In this document: one piece after another, positions 6,399-13,657 of the stretch
Position numbering within the stretch: position 1 is the stretch's first letter
Layout of the letters: each line of letters opens with the position of its first letter
Source of the DNA: Candidatus Peribacteria bacterium
GTDB taxonomy: Bacteria; Patescibacteriota; Gracilibacteria; Peribacterales; Peribacteraceae
Length of the DNA stretch: 19,733 bases
Direction: 5' to 3'
Assembly (NCBI GenBank): GCA_903854455.1
Contig: CAINWJ010000126.1
Span: 1 to 19,733 of the forward strand
Notes under the pieces: generated by a model
Told to the model about the DNA's origin: nothing
Databases searched by the model: none
What the model saw: the letters and a program-made list of their open reading frames with translations, nothing else
Made by a program: the position numbers and the translations under genes

Positions 6399-7295
6399 AT
6401 GATCATCCTCGAACATGTCCCTCTGCGGCCCAAGACCACCATGCACATCGGTGGCACTGCCCGCTGGTTCGCGGAATTGAAAACGAAGCAGGATGTGGAG
6501 GATGCCTTCGCTTTTTGCCGCACAAAGAATTGTGCGCTCGTCCCCCTGGGTGCCGGCTCCAATACGATTTTCGCGGACGGGGAAATCAATGCGCTGGTTA
6601 TACAGATCAGAAATGATCAGTGCGTGATTGGAGATCAGCAAATCACGGTCGGTGCTGGTGCCACTCTGGCTACGGTCGTTGCCAAGCTCGCCGATGCCGG
6701 TTTGGATTTGTCTGCATTGACCGGCATTCCCGGCACTGTCGGTGGTGCGTTGTTCGGCAATGCCGGACAGGGGCCGACGGGTGTATGGATCGATTCATTC
6801 GTCGAAACGGTGACGGTGTTTATCGATGGACAGTGGAAGAATCTGACGAAAGCGGAGTGCGGGTTCGGGTATCGCGAAAGTGGATTCAAAAATGGAAAAT
6901 TGAAAATTGAAAATGGAAAATTACAGCCTTCGATCATTTGGGAAGTAGTACTCAATGTATCGCTTGGAGATGCGATTACTATCAATGCTACGATCAGCGC
7001 AATGTTGAAGAAGCGCGCGGAGTCGCAGGTTGCAGCACGCACCGCCGGATCGTGTTTCAAGGCTGCTGGCGACGTTCCTGCATGGAAATTGATCGATGCC
7101 GCAGGCTTGCGCGGACTGACCGTCGGCGGGATTCAGATCTCACCCAAGCATGCCAATTTCCTCGTGAACCCCGAAGACAAAGGTACCTTTGCCGATGCAG
7201 TGAAGATCGTGGAGAAGGTCAAAAATACAATCAACGTTTCGCTGGAAGTGGAGATGAGATTTGTGGGGGAGGATGGTCTAAACCTTGATTTGTAG
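6399..7295 (+). CDS. murB: UDP-N-acetylenolpyruvoylglucosamine reductase (MurB)
   Basis: This FAD enzyme reduces UDP-GlcNAc-enolpyruvate to UDP-MurNAc with NADPH, in the cytoplasm. From ATG 6399 it has 298 residues. Motifs in order are TTMHIGGTARWFAE (FAD domain start), PLGAGSNTIF, SALTGIPGTVGGALFGNAG, FGYRES, AGSCFKAAGD with the proton-donor serine, HANFLVN, and a late EVEMRF glutamate. The lack of a long tyrosine-loop insertion and the overall spacing indicate a type II MurB. A frame open to 6339 gives an unconvincing extension; the TATACT just before 6399 supports the internal start. A repeat-derived stretch encoding NGKLKIENGKLQP lies right after the YRES motif, so part of this surface loop is probably inserted low-complexity DNA that kept the frame. 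Confidence 0.92.
   Translation: MIILEHVPLRPKTTMHIGGTARWFAELKTKQDVEDAFAFCRTKNCALVPLGAGSNTIFADGEINALVIQIRNDQCVIGDQQITVGAGATLATVVAKLADAGLDLSALTGIPGTVGGALFGNAGQGPTGVWIDSFVETVTVFIDGQWKNLTKAECGFGYRESGFKNGKLKIENGKLQPSIIWEVVLNVSLGDAITINATISAMLKKRAESQVAARTAGSCFKAAGDVPAWKLIDAAGLRGLTVGGIQISPKHANFLVNPEDKGTFADAVKIVEKVKNTINVSLEVEMRFVGEDGLNLDL
6889..6923. repeat. TGGAAAATTGAAAATT word repeat inside murB
   Basis: TGGAAAATTGAAAATTG is followed at once by AAAATGGAAAATT, a short array of near-identical words that is much more AT-rich than the surrounding gene. It is translated in frame as NGKLKIENGKL. Its word-like style matches the repeat elements upstream of ftsW, murG and gltX. Confidence 0.7.
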
Positions 7296-7362
7296 GATTA
7301 CAGGATTACCTTGATTTCTGTTTGCGGTGCCAATGTGAAGATCAGGATAAATCGTTCTGCGC

Positions 7363-7368
7363 TATACT
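7363..7368 (+). promoter_or_regulatory. -10 element of a probable leaderless antitoxin transcript
   Basis: TATACT ends 7 nt before the ATG at 7376, identical in sequence and spacing to the murB promoter. It supports 7376 as the ancestral start of the disrupted Phd/YefM gene. Confidence 0.5.
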
Positions 7369-7375
7369 GCTTGCT

Positions 7376-7666
7376 ATGCGCAAAATCATATCCGCTGCTC
7401 AGGCTCGCAAAGATTGATTCAAGCTTATCGCCATGGTGGGAAAAACGGATTCTGTGATCACCATCAAACATGAACATCTTCCACCGGTCGTATTACTCAC
7501 ACAATCAAGGTTTGAGGGATTACAAGAAACAGTCGAAATCATGTCGGATCCGGAACTGATGGCTGATATTCGCGAAGCGATGGAAGACAAAACACCGGGC
7601 ATTCCATTCGAAGATGTTCTGAAAAAACTGGAACGGAAGCCTTCGAAGCGTAAATCGCAGTTGTAA
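7376..7666 (+). pseudogene. Phd/YefM-family antitoxin gene interrupted by an in-frame TGA
   Basis: Reading from ATG 7376 gives MRKIISAAQARKD, then TGA at 7415-7417, then FKLIAMVGKTDSVITI and onwards in the same frame to TAA at 7666. The combined product matches the Phd/YefM antitoxin layout: an N-terminal M-x-x-I-S-A-x-x-A-R-x-x-F-x-x-L-I-x-x-V block, a strand pair with VVLLTQSRFEGLQETVEIM, then an acidic helical C-terminus ending in a basic tail. Only the single stop breaks it. A shorter product from ATG 7433 (77 residues) would lack the N-terminal dimer and DNA-binding strand. No toxin gene is adjacent: the next feature is the terminator shared with ssb. Other TGA codons nearby act as normal stops, so a nonsense mutation is the simplest reading. 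Restart at 7433, read-through or sequencing error are alternatives. Confidence 0.72.
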
Positions 7667-7671
7667 TAAAA

Positions 7672-7696
7672 AACCCCGCCACCAATGGACGGGGTT
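7672..7696 (-). terminator. Rho-independent terminator for ssb, possibly bidirectional
   Basis: AACCCCG (7672-7678) pairs with CGGGGTT (7690-7696). Read on the minus strand the stem runs straight into a T-tract (TTTTTTATT), a strong terminator 50 nt beyond the ssb stop. On the plus strand the hairpin is 6 nt past the antitoxin stop, but its T-run is delayed (ATTTTT), so termination there would be weaker. Confidence 0.8.
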
Positions 7697-7713
7697 GGAT
7701 TGCAATTTTTGGT

Positions 7714-7739
7714 GAGACGCGCCAACGGCACGTCTCTAC
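7714..7739. repeat. GAGACG palindrome of the same family as the trpE insertion
   Basis: GAGACGCGCC (7714-7723), AAC, GGCACGTCTC (7727-7736), then TAC. On the minus strand it reads GTAGAGACGTGCC, matching the GTAGAGACG end of the element inside trpE. It forms a 10-bp stem with one mismatch (a wobble on the minus-strand RNA). It lies between the ssb stop and its terminator. Confidence 0.7.
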
Positions 7740-7743
7740 AGGA

Positions 7744-8616
7744 TCAAAACGGTAAATCTTCGGGCTTGATCTCGGATTCGTACTTGATCTCCGGAACCGG
7801 TGTCGGTGCCGGGGCTTCGTCTGCTGCAGCATGGCTTGGGGCAGAAGATGGAGCGGGAGACGGAGACGCTTCGCGCGGCGTCAGGCTGACCGAGGCGGCG
7901 GCATCGGCGTTCTTGCAGCCGAGGAGCGTCACCTGATCGGCGATAATTTCCGTGGTGTACCGCTTCTGACCTGCCTGCGTCTCGAACGTGCGTGTCTGGA
8001 CCCGACCGGAAACGTACACGCGCTGACCCTTCTTCACTCCTGCTTGCACCGCCTTGGCGAGATCGCCCCAGACGACGACGTTGTGGAACTCGGTTCGTTC
8101 CTTGGTTTCGTTGGTTGCTTTGTCCTTCCAGCGCTCGTTCGTCGCGACACCCAGCGTGACAACACTCTGACCGCCGGTGGTGGTCCGAAGCTCCGCATCA
8201 CGCGTGACGTTGCCGATCGCCTCGGCACGGTTGAGGAGCTGCAACACGCCTTCGGCTCCTGCAGGTGCTGATCGCTGACCGTCTTTGGGATCCAGCATGA
8301 TCAGATCCATCGCAATGATTTTCGTCTTCGACCGCTTCTCGCCGCTCTGACTGTCTTCCCAGCTGTCGGTCTGGAGACGTCCGGAGATGAAGAGCTGCGC
8401 GCCGGGCTTCACGTACTGGCCGGCGACATCTGCCATGCTTCCCCAGACAGTTACGGTGTGGAAGCTCTTGCCATTCACAGGTGTTCCCGTTGCCGAGGTG
8501 AAGGAGTAGGGAACGACGATATTGAGATCGACAACGCTCGTACCGCCGGGTGTTTTGCGGATGACGACGGGTTGTGTCTGGTAGCCGATGATTTCGACGC
8601 GATTCAGGGAGAACAT
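7744..8616 (-). CDS. ssb: Single-stranded DNA-binding protein with two OB folds
   Basis: SSB coats single-stranded DNA in replication, recombination and repair. The 290-residue product (ATG 8616, MFSLNRVEIIGYQ) carries two tandem SSB domains. The first covers about residues 1-112 (LNRVEIIGYQT ... FHTVTVWGSMADVAGQYVKPG ... FISGRLQTDSW). The second covers about 127-233 (LLNRAEAIGNVTRDAELR ... FHNVVVWGDLAKAVQ ... VYVSGRVQTRTFE). A disordered Ala/Pro/Ser linker follows, ending in the partner-binding tip KPEDLPF. Most bacterial SSBs have one OB fold and act as tetramers; two per chain, as in Deinococcus-Thermus, implies a dimer. A frame open to 8694 adds 26 residues not resembling SSB, so I use 8616. 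It is transcribed divergently from the 8829 gene and ends at a good terminator. Confidence 0.92.
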   Translation of the reverse strand: MFSLNRVEIIGYQTQPVVIRKTPGGTSVVDLNIVVPYSFTSATGTPVNGKSFHTVTVWGSMADVAGQYVKPGAQLFISGRLQTDSWEDSQSGEKRSKTKIIAMDLIMLDPKDGQRSAPAGAEGVLQLLNRAEAIGNVTRDAELRTTTGGQSVVTLGVATNERWKDKATNETKERTEFHNVVVWGDLAKAVQAGVKKGQRVYVSGRVQTRTFETQAGQKRYTTEIIADQVTLLGCKNADAAASVSLTPREASPSPAPSSAPSHAAADEAPAPTPVPEIKYESEIKPEDLPF

Positions 8617-8665
8617 CGCAATGGGGGGATGGAAGTAAAGGAGGCCTCTGTGGGAAGCTCGAACC

Positions 8666-8702
8666 ATCACTGGTAAGTGATAGATCGTGTACAACCGTAC
8701 AC
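8666..8702. promoter_or_regulatory. Two perfect inverted repeats in the ssb / secreted-cluster divergent region
   Basis: In the 212-nt gap between the divergent starts there are two 6-4-6 perfect inverted repeats: ATCACT-GGTA-AGTGAT (8666-8681) and GTGTAC-AACC-GTACAC (8687-8702). Their centres are 21 bp apart, two helical turns. They may be operators for one or both genes. The rest of the gap shows only an AT-rich tract around 8735-8768 and no further gene. Confidence 0.4.
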
Positions 8703-8806
8703 CACTGATTTTTCATCGGCAATCGAATGAAATTGAGAAGATTTAAAAATATTTTCTGATAACAAATTGTGCGTCACTTTCAATAGGAGTTCGCGCGCGC
8801 GATGCG

Positions 8807-8812
8807 TACAAT
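8807..8812 (+). promoter_or_regulatory. Candidate -10 element of the secreted-protein cluster
   Basis: TACAAT lies 16 nt before the ATG at 8829, giving a leader of only about 10 nt. No good -35 is seen at normal distance; the preceding sequence is an alternating GCGCGCGCG run (about 8792-8800). Confidence 0.4.
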
Positions 8813-8828
8813 GTTTTGACGATTCCCC

Positions 8829-11800
8829 ATGCAGAGTTTCCCTGTACGCCGGCTCTCGATCGTGACGATGCTGAGTCTGTGCGTGCTCATGATTCCCGCT
8901 GCATCCGCGGAGCCGCTCAAGCCCAAGATCAGCAAGACACCGGAGACGTACGGTGAGGCGATGTTCGGGATCAGCGAAGTGCGTGAGAACGTTGCGACGG
9001 TACAGTGTGGCGGTTGGGATCCAAATTCCAATGCCACTGCCAAGAATGGCAAAGTGACCGGCGACGTTCCGCTCCCCGTCGTTACGGGCATCCCGGGACG
9101 TGCCAATTCCAAGCAGAACGCATTGGCAAAAGCGGATACGGGGATGGCTGCGCGTGGACCGTTCGAGTATCCCGGCGATGCGTACGGATTCGTGTCGGCA
9201 TGCGACACGTCACTCGTGAATGGCATCGATGACAGCGATCTCGCTAAATTTCGCATGGACATCAAGATGCGTGAAGATGGAACGGTATTCGTCGAAGACG
9301 GCAATGGACACATCGATATCAATCCCTTCGGATGGTGTCTCTTGAGTAAGCCCGAGTTCGCAACACCGAAGTATTGCAAGATGCTCTATAACGCATGGGT
9401 TCAGATGCGATCACTTGTGCCACCCATGGATCCATGGGGACCCATGTTCTGCAACATCCAGGATCCCGGTTGGCGCGGTGCCGTGGACCTGGTCCCGCCG
9501 ACGAAAGAATTCTGCTTCGATGCCAAGTACACCTACGAGTGCAGGGGTGACGCATGCAGAACCATCGAGCAGGGGAACCAGTGCAATACCGTGAAGCAGC
9601 CTGGGACATTCGTTACGAGACTCATGGAATGCCACATTGCAATCGGCGAGGATGGCAATCCGTTCATCGTTGTGTTCGGCGGCGATGCCGGAGTCCCGAA
9701 GCCCAGTTCGTTCTACCGTCACTATGTCGGGTCGTTCACCGATGTGCCGCCTCCCGCCAACGCCAGCGTCGAATCCCCCACCAAAACATGGAAGATCCGC
9801 GGTGACTGCTACGACTACTACCGTGAGGATGATCCCAAGGATTGCGTCACGGATGTCAGTTACGACCAGTGCGAACTCACCATCGCGACTCCGGACGAGC
9901 AGAAGCCGGATACGCCGGAGTGGCCGAATCAGGGTGACCACAATCAGAAGGGCAACGTGACGTACGAAGGGGAAGATGCGACGCGTCCCGGTCGGACGGT
10001 TCCGGATCCCTGGGTAGCCGATAGCGCTACCAGTCTCATCCTGATCGACACCGACAAGCTCAAGGAGATCCAGCAGGGGTTCACTGATCCGCAGGACATC
10101 CTCCCCATCCTCGGGACACCGCTCCCGGTCCGGCAGATCGCCGGCAAAGCGACGACGCCGGCACACGGCCTCACCGACATGTTCGACGACTCGGATACCC
10201 GCGCCATGAGCAGCTTCTGGGAGGCGCAGCAGAAGGAATTGCTGAAGATGACCGAAGATCCGACAACAAAACTTATCATGCCGGCGCGTTCACTCGTCGG
10301 TCTGGCAGATGACGATCCCCTCTTCCGCTACGTTCGTGAATCCGTCACCCGCCCGGACGGAACAGTCGAGCTGACTGTCCGTGCCGGTCCGGACGACATC
10401 GGCAATGTGCTGACGTCGCTCATGCGGGTCTTCGTCGCACCGGTGCAGGAAGTCCGGATCCCACTGATCGTGCCGCTTGTATCGGTCGCGGAGATCGATG
10501 CGCGGATCTTCGACTGGGAGCAGTGGAAGGAGCGGGAAATTGCCCGATTCAATGCAGAAACGAAAGCGCAGGAGGAAGGTCGGATGACGAAGAAACCGCA
10601 GCCGTCGCAGGCCGAGAAAGCCGACGATCTCATCAAGAAACTCAAAAAGTACAAAGAGGACATCGGGAAGGTCCGCCTGCTCAGGAATGCGCTGGCGAAC
10701 TATACGAAGAAGCTCCTCAAGCCCGAGGAGCAGGTGCGCGGATACATCGCCGACTGGTACAAGCAGAATGCGCTCCAGCTCCAGAAGGCTGCCGAGCGTT
10801 CCGTCCAGCGTCGTGAACTGAAGACGCTCTGGCGACAGATCCAGCAGGCCATGCTTGTGACCGATGAGTGTCAGCTTCTGTGGTGCAGCAATCAGCGCTA
10901 CTCGCTCCCCGTGTTCTCGCTTCTGGATCAGTGGTGGGGAGACAAGAATCTGGGAGCGGGCGCCAAGCGGAACCATCAGTACAAACCTGAGGATTTGCGT
11001 GATCTCCACTACGAATTGCCGAAGGATCAGGAGTTCGATTTTTCCAGGATGTTCTTCCCCCGGGATCCGCTCCTCGTACCCGTTCTGTGGCCGGTACAGG
11101 CCAGGATCAAGCTGCCGGTGCCGCCGCTCGTCGGTGGTAATCCGCCGGATGTCACGGACTTCCCGGATCTGCCGTGGATTCCGCCTGCGACCATTCTCGA
11201 TGATTTCCCGGTGCCGACGGTCACTACTCCCCCGGTCGAGAAACTGAAGGTGCCTACCCTGCCCGATCTCACCGAAGCCATCCGGATACTTCAGGTCTTC
11301 CGCCAGATCGTCGGAGGGGGTGAGCAGGAGGCCGCCTACGATCGCGGAAGCATGCAGGGCGTGTACTGCCGTTTCCCGCAGAGCGTCACTATTCCTCCGG
11401 ATCTTGATAAGGGCAATCTGGCGCGCATCGTTCACGTCGAGAACGACCTCAAGGAGCGCACGGAGCGTCTCTTCGCCCGCTGGATGCCGAACCGTCAGGA
11501 GGATTTCGCGGGGAGGGCTGCGCGTCTTGAGAAGCAGTTCGTCGCACCGGCGAAGCCATCGTGTCGTGAAGACATTCTCTGTGCGGTGCTGCTCCCGGAG
11601 GAGTGGAGGTCGGTAAGCTGGCAGTGGTTCGCCCCCTTCTTCTCGCCGGATTTCAGTCCGCTGATGAAGGAGCTGGAAGCCGGTTCGACCAAGGATCCGG
11701 CTCACGCAGGGACGCTTCCGACGGACGAAGCAGGGAACCCGTACGCCGCTTCCCTCGATCAACTCAAGCGGGTGTTCGACGGTTTACCGCTGCCGACACT

Positions 11801-11831
11801 GATTGATCTTCTCGTCCCGCGTCGTCAGTAA
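8829..11831 (+). CDS. Large secreted cysteine-rich protein of unknown function (first gene of five-gene cluster)
   Basis: I do not recognise this 1000-residue protein. It has a signal peptide (about 1-27, cleavage after AASA) and 18 cysteines in the mature part, an even number that would allow nine disulfides. Thirteen of them fall in the first 360 residues, including CRGDAC at 238-243. The middle (about 555-690) is highly charged and helical with coiled-coil character (KADDLIKKLKKYKEDIGKV) and ends at CQLLWC (681-686). A proline-rich stretch at about 755-830 (LPVPPLVGGNPP, then DFPDLPWIPP) may be an extended spacer, followed by a final domain with PSCREDILC. There is no hydrophobic C-terminal anchor and no LPxTG motif. 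It leads a run of exported proteins, suggesting it is the largest part of a shared structure. Confidence 0.8.
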   Translation: MQSFPVRRLSIVTMLSLCVLMIPAASAEPLKPKISKTPETYGEAMFGISEVRENVATVQCGGWDPNSNATAKNGKVTGDVPLPVVTGIPGRANSKQNALAKADTGMAARGPFEYPGDAYGFVSACDTSLVNGIDDSDLAKFRMDIKMREDGTVFVEDGNGHIDINPFGWCLLSKPEFATPKYCKMLYNAWVQMRSLVPPMDPWGPMFCNIQDPGWRGAVDLVPPTKEFCFDAKYTYECRGDACRTIEQGNQCNTVKQPGTFVTRLMECHIAIGEDGNPFIVVFGGDAGVPKPSSFYRHYVGSFTDVPPPANASVESPTKTWKIRGDCYDYYREDDPKDCVTDVSYDQCELTIATPDEQKPDTPEWPNQGDHNQKGNVTYEGEDATRPGRTVPDPWVADSATSLILIDTDKLKEIQQGFTDPQDILPILGTPLPVRQIAGKATTPAHGLTDMFDDSDTRAMSSFWEAQQKELLKMTEDPTTKLIMPARSLVGLADDDPLFRYVRESVTRPDGTVELTVRAGPDDIGNVLTSLMRVFVAPVQEVRIPLIVPLVSVAEIDARIFDWEQWKEREIARFNAETKAQEEGRMTKKPQPSQAEKADDLIKKLKKYKEDIGKVRLLRNALANYTKKLLKPEEQVRGYIADWYKQNALQLQKAAERSVQRRELKTLWRQIQQAMLVTDECQLLWCSNQRYSLPVFSLLDQWWGDKNLGAGAKRNHQYKPEDLRDLHYELPKDQEFDFSRMFFPRDPLLVPVLWPVQARIKLPVPPLVGGNPPDVTDFPDLPWIPPATILDDFPVPTVTTPPVEKLKVPTLPDLTEAIRILQVFRQIVGGGEQEAAYDRGSMQGVYCRFPQSVTIPPDLDKGNLARIVHVENDLKERTERLFARWMPNRQEDFAGRAARLEKQFVAPAKPSCREDILCAVLLPEEWRSVSWQWFAPFFSPDFSPLMKELEAGSTKDPAHAGTLPTDEAGNPYAASLDQLKRVFDGLPLPTLIDLLVPRRQ

Positions 11832-11903
11832 TCTATCCTTAGTATCAGGTAAGGGAATCCAAGGAAACCGAAGAATCCGACGAACATTTCATCGCAATCA
11901 TCT

Positions 11904-12662
11904 ATGTTCATCCGCATCCCCACTCACATCATTCGGCTTCTCGTGATCCTTCCGATGCTGTTGATTCCAGTTCTAGCACATGCGGCGAATGATCGTGCGG
12001 CGGATCTGTGCCAGGGGAAGATGGCGGAAGCACTGCTGGACGCTCGTGACGAATACCGTGCGCACATCTTCGGGGCGCGGAAGAACGATGCAGGTGGCAT
12101 CAGCATTCTGACTGCAGGCAGATCAACTTCCCTCACTTCACCGGTGACCGGGATTCTGGAGACGCGCGGACGCCTGACCTCGGAACTGGTCGATCCACTT
12201 GTCGAGAGTTACCGGGTACTGCGCTGCAGGAGCCTGGAGGTCTGTGAGCTGGTGCGGCAGTCCATCCAGCAGGACGGCGGCAAGGTGAACATGCACATTC
12301 TGGGCTGTGCTCCTCGTACTCTCACACGAATCGGCGCGTGCTTCCTCCCGGAAAAATCCGATGCCGCTGCCGCCACTCCCGGTACTACGACAGATGCCGC
12401 TCTCCTGGCAGATGAGTGTGGGCGCATCGTGGAAGGGACGCTCGCAGAAGAGCGTGCCGCGCTGAAGCTGGCGGTCGGGTACGACAGCGGTTACCGCTCT
12501 CTCCTCCAGCTCTCCGGGATGATGGACTGGATGCTGGAAGGATTTTCGAGTGATGCCGTCCGCGCCATCCGTGACATGGTGAGCATGCTCGGGAAGCTCC
12601 ACCAAATTCCTTGCTTCATAGGACAGTGCGATAGTCCGGTTCCCCCTGCCGTTCAGCCATGA
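11904..12662 (+). CDS. Secreted cysteine-containing helical protein of unknown function (cluster gene 2)
   Basis: This 252-residue protein has no recognised family. It has a clear signal peptide with cleavage near AHA at residue 27. The mature part has eight cysteines (DLCQG, CRSLEVC, LGCAP, GACFL, DECGR and C-terminal CFIGQC at 237-242). The body is mainly helical by composition, with an Ala/Thr-rich linker around residues 155-168 (AAAATPGTTTDAA). It follows the 1000-residue gene after 72 nt without a terminator and overlaps the next gene by 4 nt (ATGA), so translation is probably coupled. The C-terminal C-x-x-G-x-C element is shared with cluster genes 4 and 5. There is no ribosome binding site before the ATG. 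Confidence 0.75.
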   Translation: MFIRIPTHIIRLLVILPMLLIPVLAHAANDRAADLCQGKMAEALLDARDEYRAHIFGARKNDAGGISILTAGRSTSLTSPVTGILETRGRLTSELVDPLVESYRVLRCRSLEVCELVRQSIQQDGGKVNMHILGCAPRTLTRIGACFLPEKSDAAAATPGTTTDAALLADECGRIVEGTLAEERAALKLAVGYDSGYRSLLQLSGMMDWMLEGFSSDAVRAIRDMVSMLGKLHQIPCFIGQCDSPVPPAVQP

Positions 12663-13657
12663 CACGCCCCGTCACTTTCCGTCGGCGGCTCCAATCCTTC
12701 CGCAAGACCATGCGCACACATGGTGCACTCGTGATTCTGCTGACGTTCCTGGCGGTCGTCGCTGGTTCATCACAATTCCTGAAGGGGAGTCTGCTGGAAG
12801 GGGTGACCGTTTCATCGCAGTCCGGTGATGCTTCGTCGGTCGCTTCTCTCTCGCCGCTTCGTACCTGCAGTGCCACTGGCACGGTCTTCGAGAAGATCTG
12901 GAATTTCTCGGTACTGGAGCGCACGTTCCGGGAGCAGATGACCGCCGTGGTCAAGGAACGCGAACAGCTGTTATCCAGTCCTTCAAGCCGCAGCTGTCTC
13001 AAGGATCAGGAGCCTGAGATGCCGGCACTCCGGATGATGGCGAAGGAGCTGCCCGGCTGGTACGTTCAGGAACAGTATCCGGTCTCCGATGGCACCGCGA
13101 CACGCACGACACTCCGTCCCGTCACCTGGAACACCTTCTCCTCCATCGTCACCGAGTTCGAGCGTGTGTACGAGTGCAGACTGACCGAGATCTCCGACAG
13201 AGCGCTCCTCGTGGTGAGCAGTAACCTGGATTACGATGAGACCGGACCGGACGGCAGACCGACGATGTTCTGCTGCACCGAAGCATCCGGTAGCGGTGGC
13301 GGATGCGTCCGGAAGGAAGAGGGCACCGCCTGTTCGACGACTGCAACAGCCAACCCTCAGTGTGACAATCAATGCTCCGTCGGCATCGACTCCTTCCAGA
13401 TCGCGATGAGGCTCAATCCACTGGTGCAGCGGATGGACATCGAACGCTCCCATGTCCGTACCGCCCTACAGCGCACACTCACGACACTCCGATCCTTTGA
13501 AACGAACGATGCCATCGCCCGGCAGCTTAGTTGCTACGAGCGCGCATCCGTCGATCTGCAAAACGAGCTCAGCCTGCTGTCAGATGCAAGTAGCTGTCTG
13601 CCCCGTATCTGGGATGTCGTCACTTCCCTCCATGACCGCAAGTCACCAAGTAACTGA
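12659..13657 (+). CDS. Membrane-anchored exported protein with cysteine knot-like cluster (cluster gene 3)
   Basis: The family of this 332-residue protein is unknown. A strongly basic N-tail (many Arg/Lys in residues 1-20) precedes one hydrophobic helix at about 22-36, so it is likely an uncleaved type II anchor with the bulk outside the membrane. It has eleven cysteines. Seven of them crowd into about 36 residues near 201-236 (FCC, GGC, TAC, PQC, NQC), between glycine/serine-rich segments, a small disulfide-rich module. The flanking segments are helical (VLERTFREQMTAVVKEREQL and HVRTALQRTLTTLRSFE). It overlaps both neighbours (4 nt before, 1 nt after as TGATG), the tightest coupling in the cluster. 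Confidence 0.75.
   Translation: MTRPVTFRRRLQSFRKTMRTHGALVILLTFLAVVAGSSQFLKGSLLEGVTVSSQSGDASSVASLSPLRTCSATGTVFEKIWNFSVLERTFREQMTAVVKEREQLLSSPSSRSCLKDQEPEMPALRMMAKELPGWYVQEQYPVSDGTATRTTLRPVTWNTFSSIVTEFERVYECRLTEISDRALLVVSSNLDYDETGPDGRPTMFCCTEASGSGGGCVRKEEGTACSTTATANPQCDNQCSVGIDSFQIAMRLNPLVQRMDIERSHVRTALQRTLTTLRSFETNDAIARQLSCYERASVDLQNELSLLSDASSCLPRIWDVVTSLHDRKSPSN

Noticed and set aside
7415..7417. TGA recoded as glycine (as in Gracilibacteria/Absconditabacteria) instead of a stop
   Set aside because: Several genes here end properly at TGA (ftsW, the SLOG-like protein, EamA, cluster genes 2, 3 and 4), and conserved genes contain no internal TGA.
8829..8910. Lipoprotein signal in the first cluster protein (LSLC at residues 15-18)
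   Set aside because: The cysteine is in the middle of the hydrophobic core and is followed by more hydrophobic residues and a normal AASA cleavage site.
10290..11762. 490-residue open frame on the minus strand inside the first secreted-cluster gene
   Set aside because: It is fully antisense to a coherent signal-peptide protein and its product is Arg/Leu-rich without domain features, typical of a codon-bias shadow.
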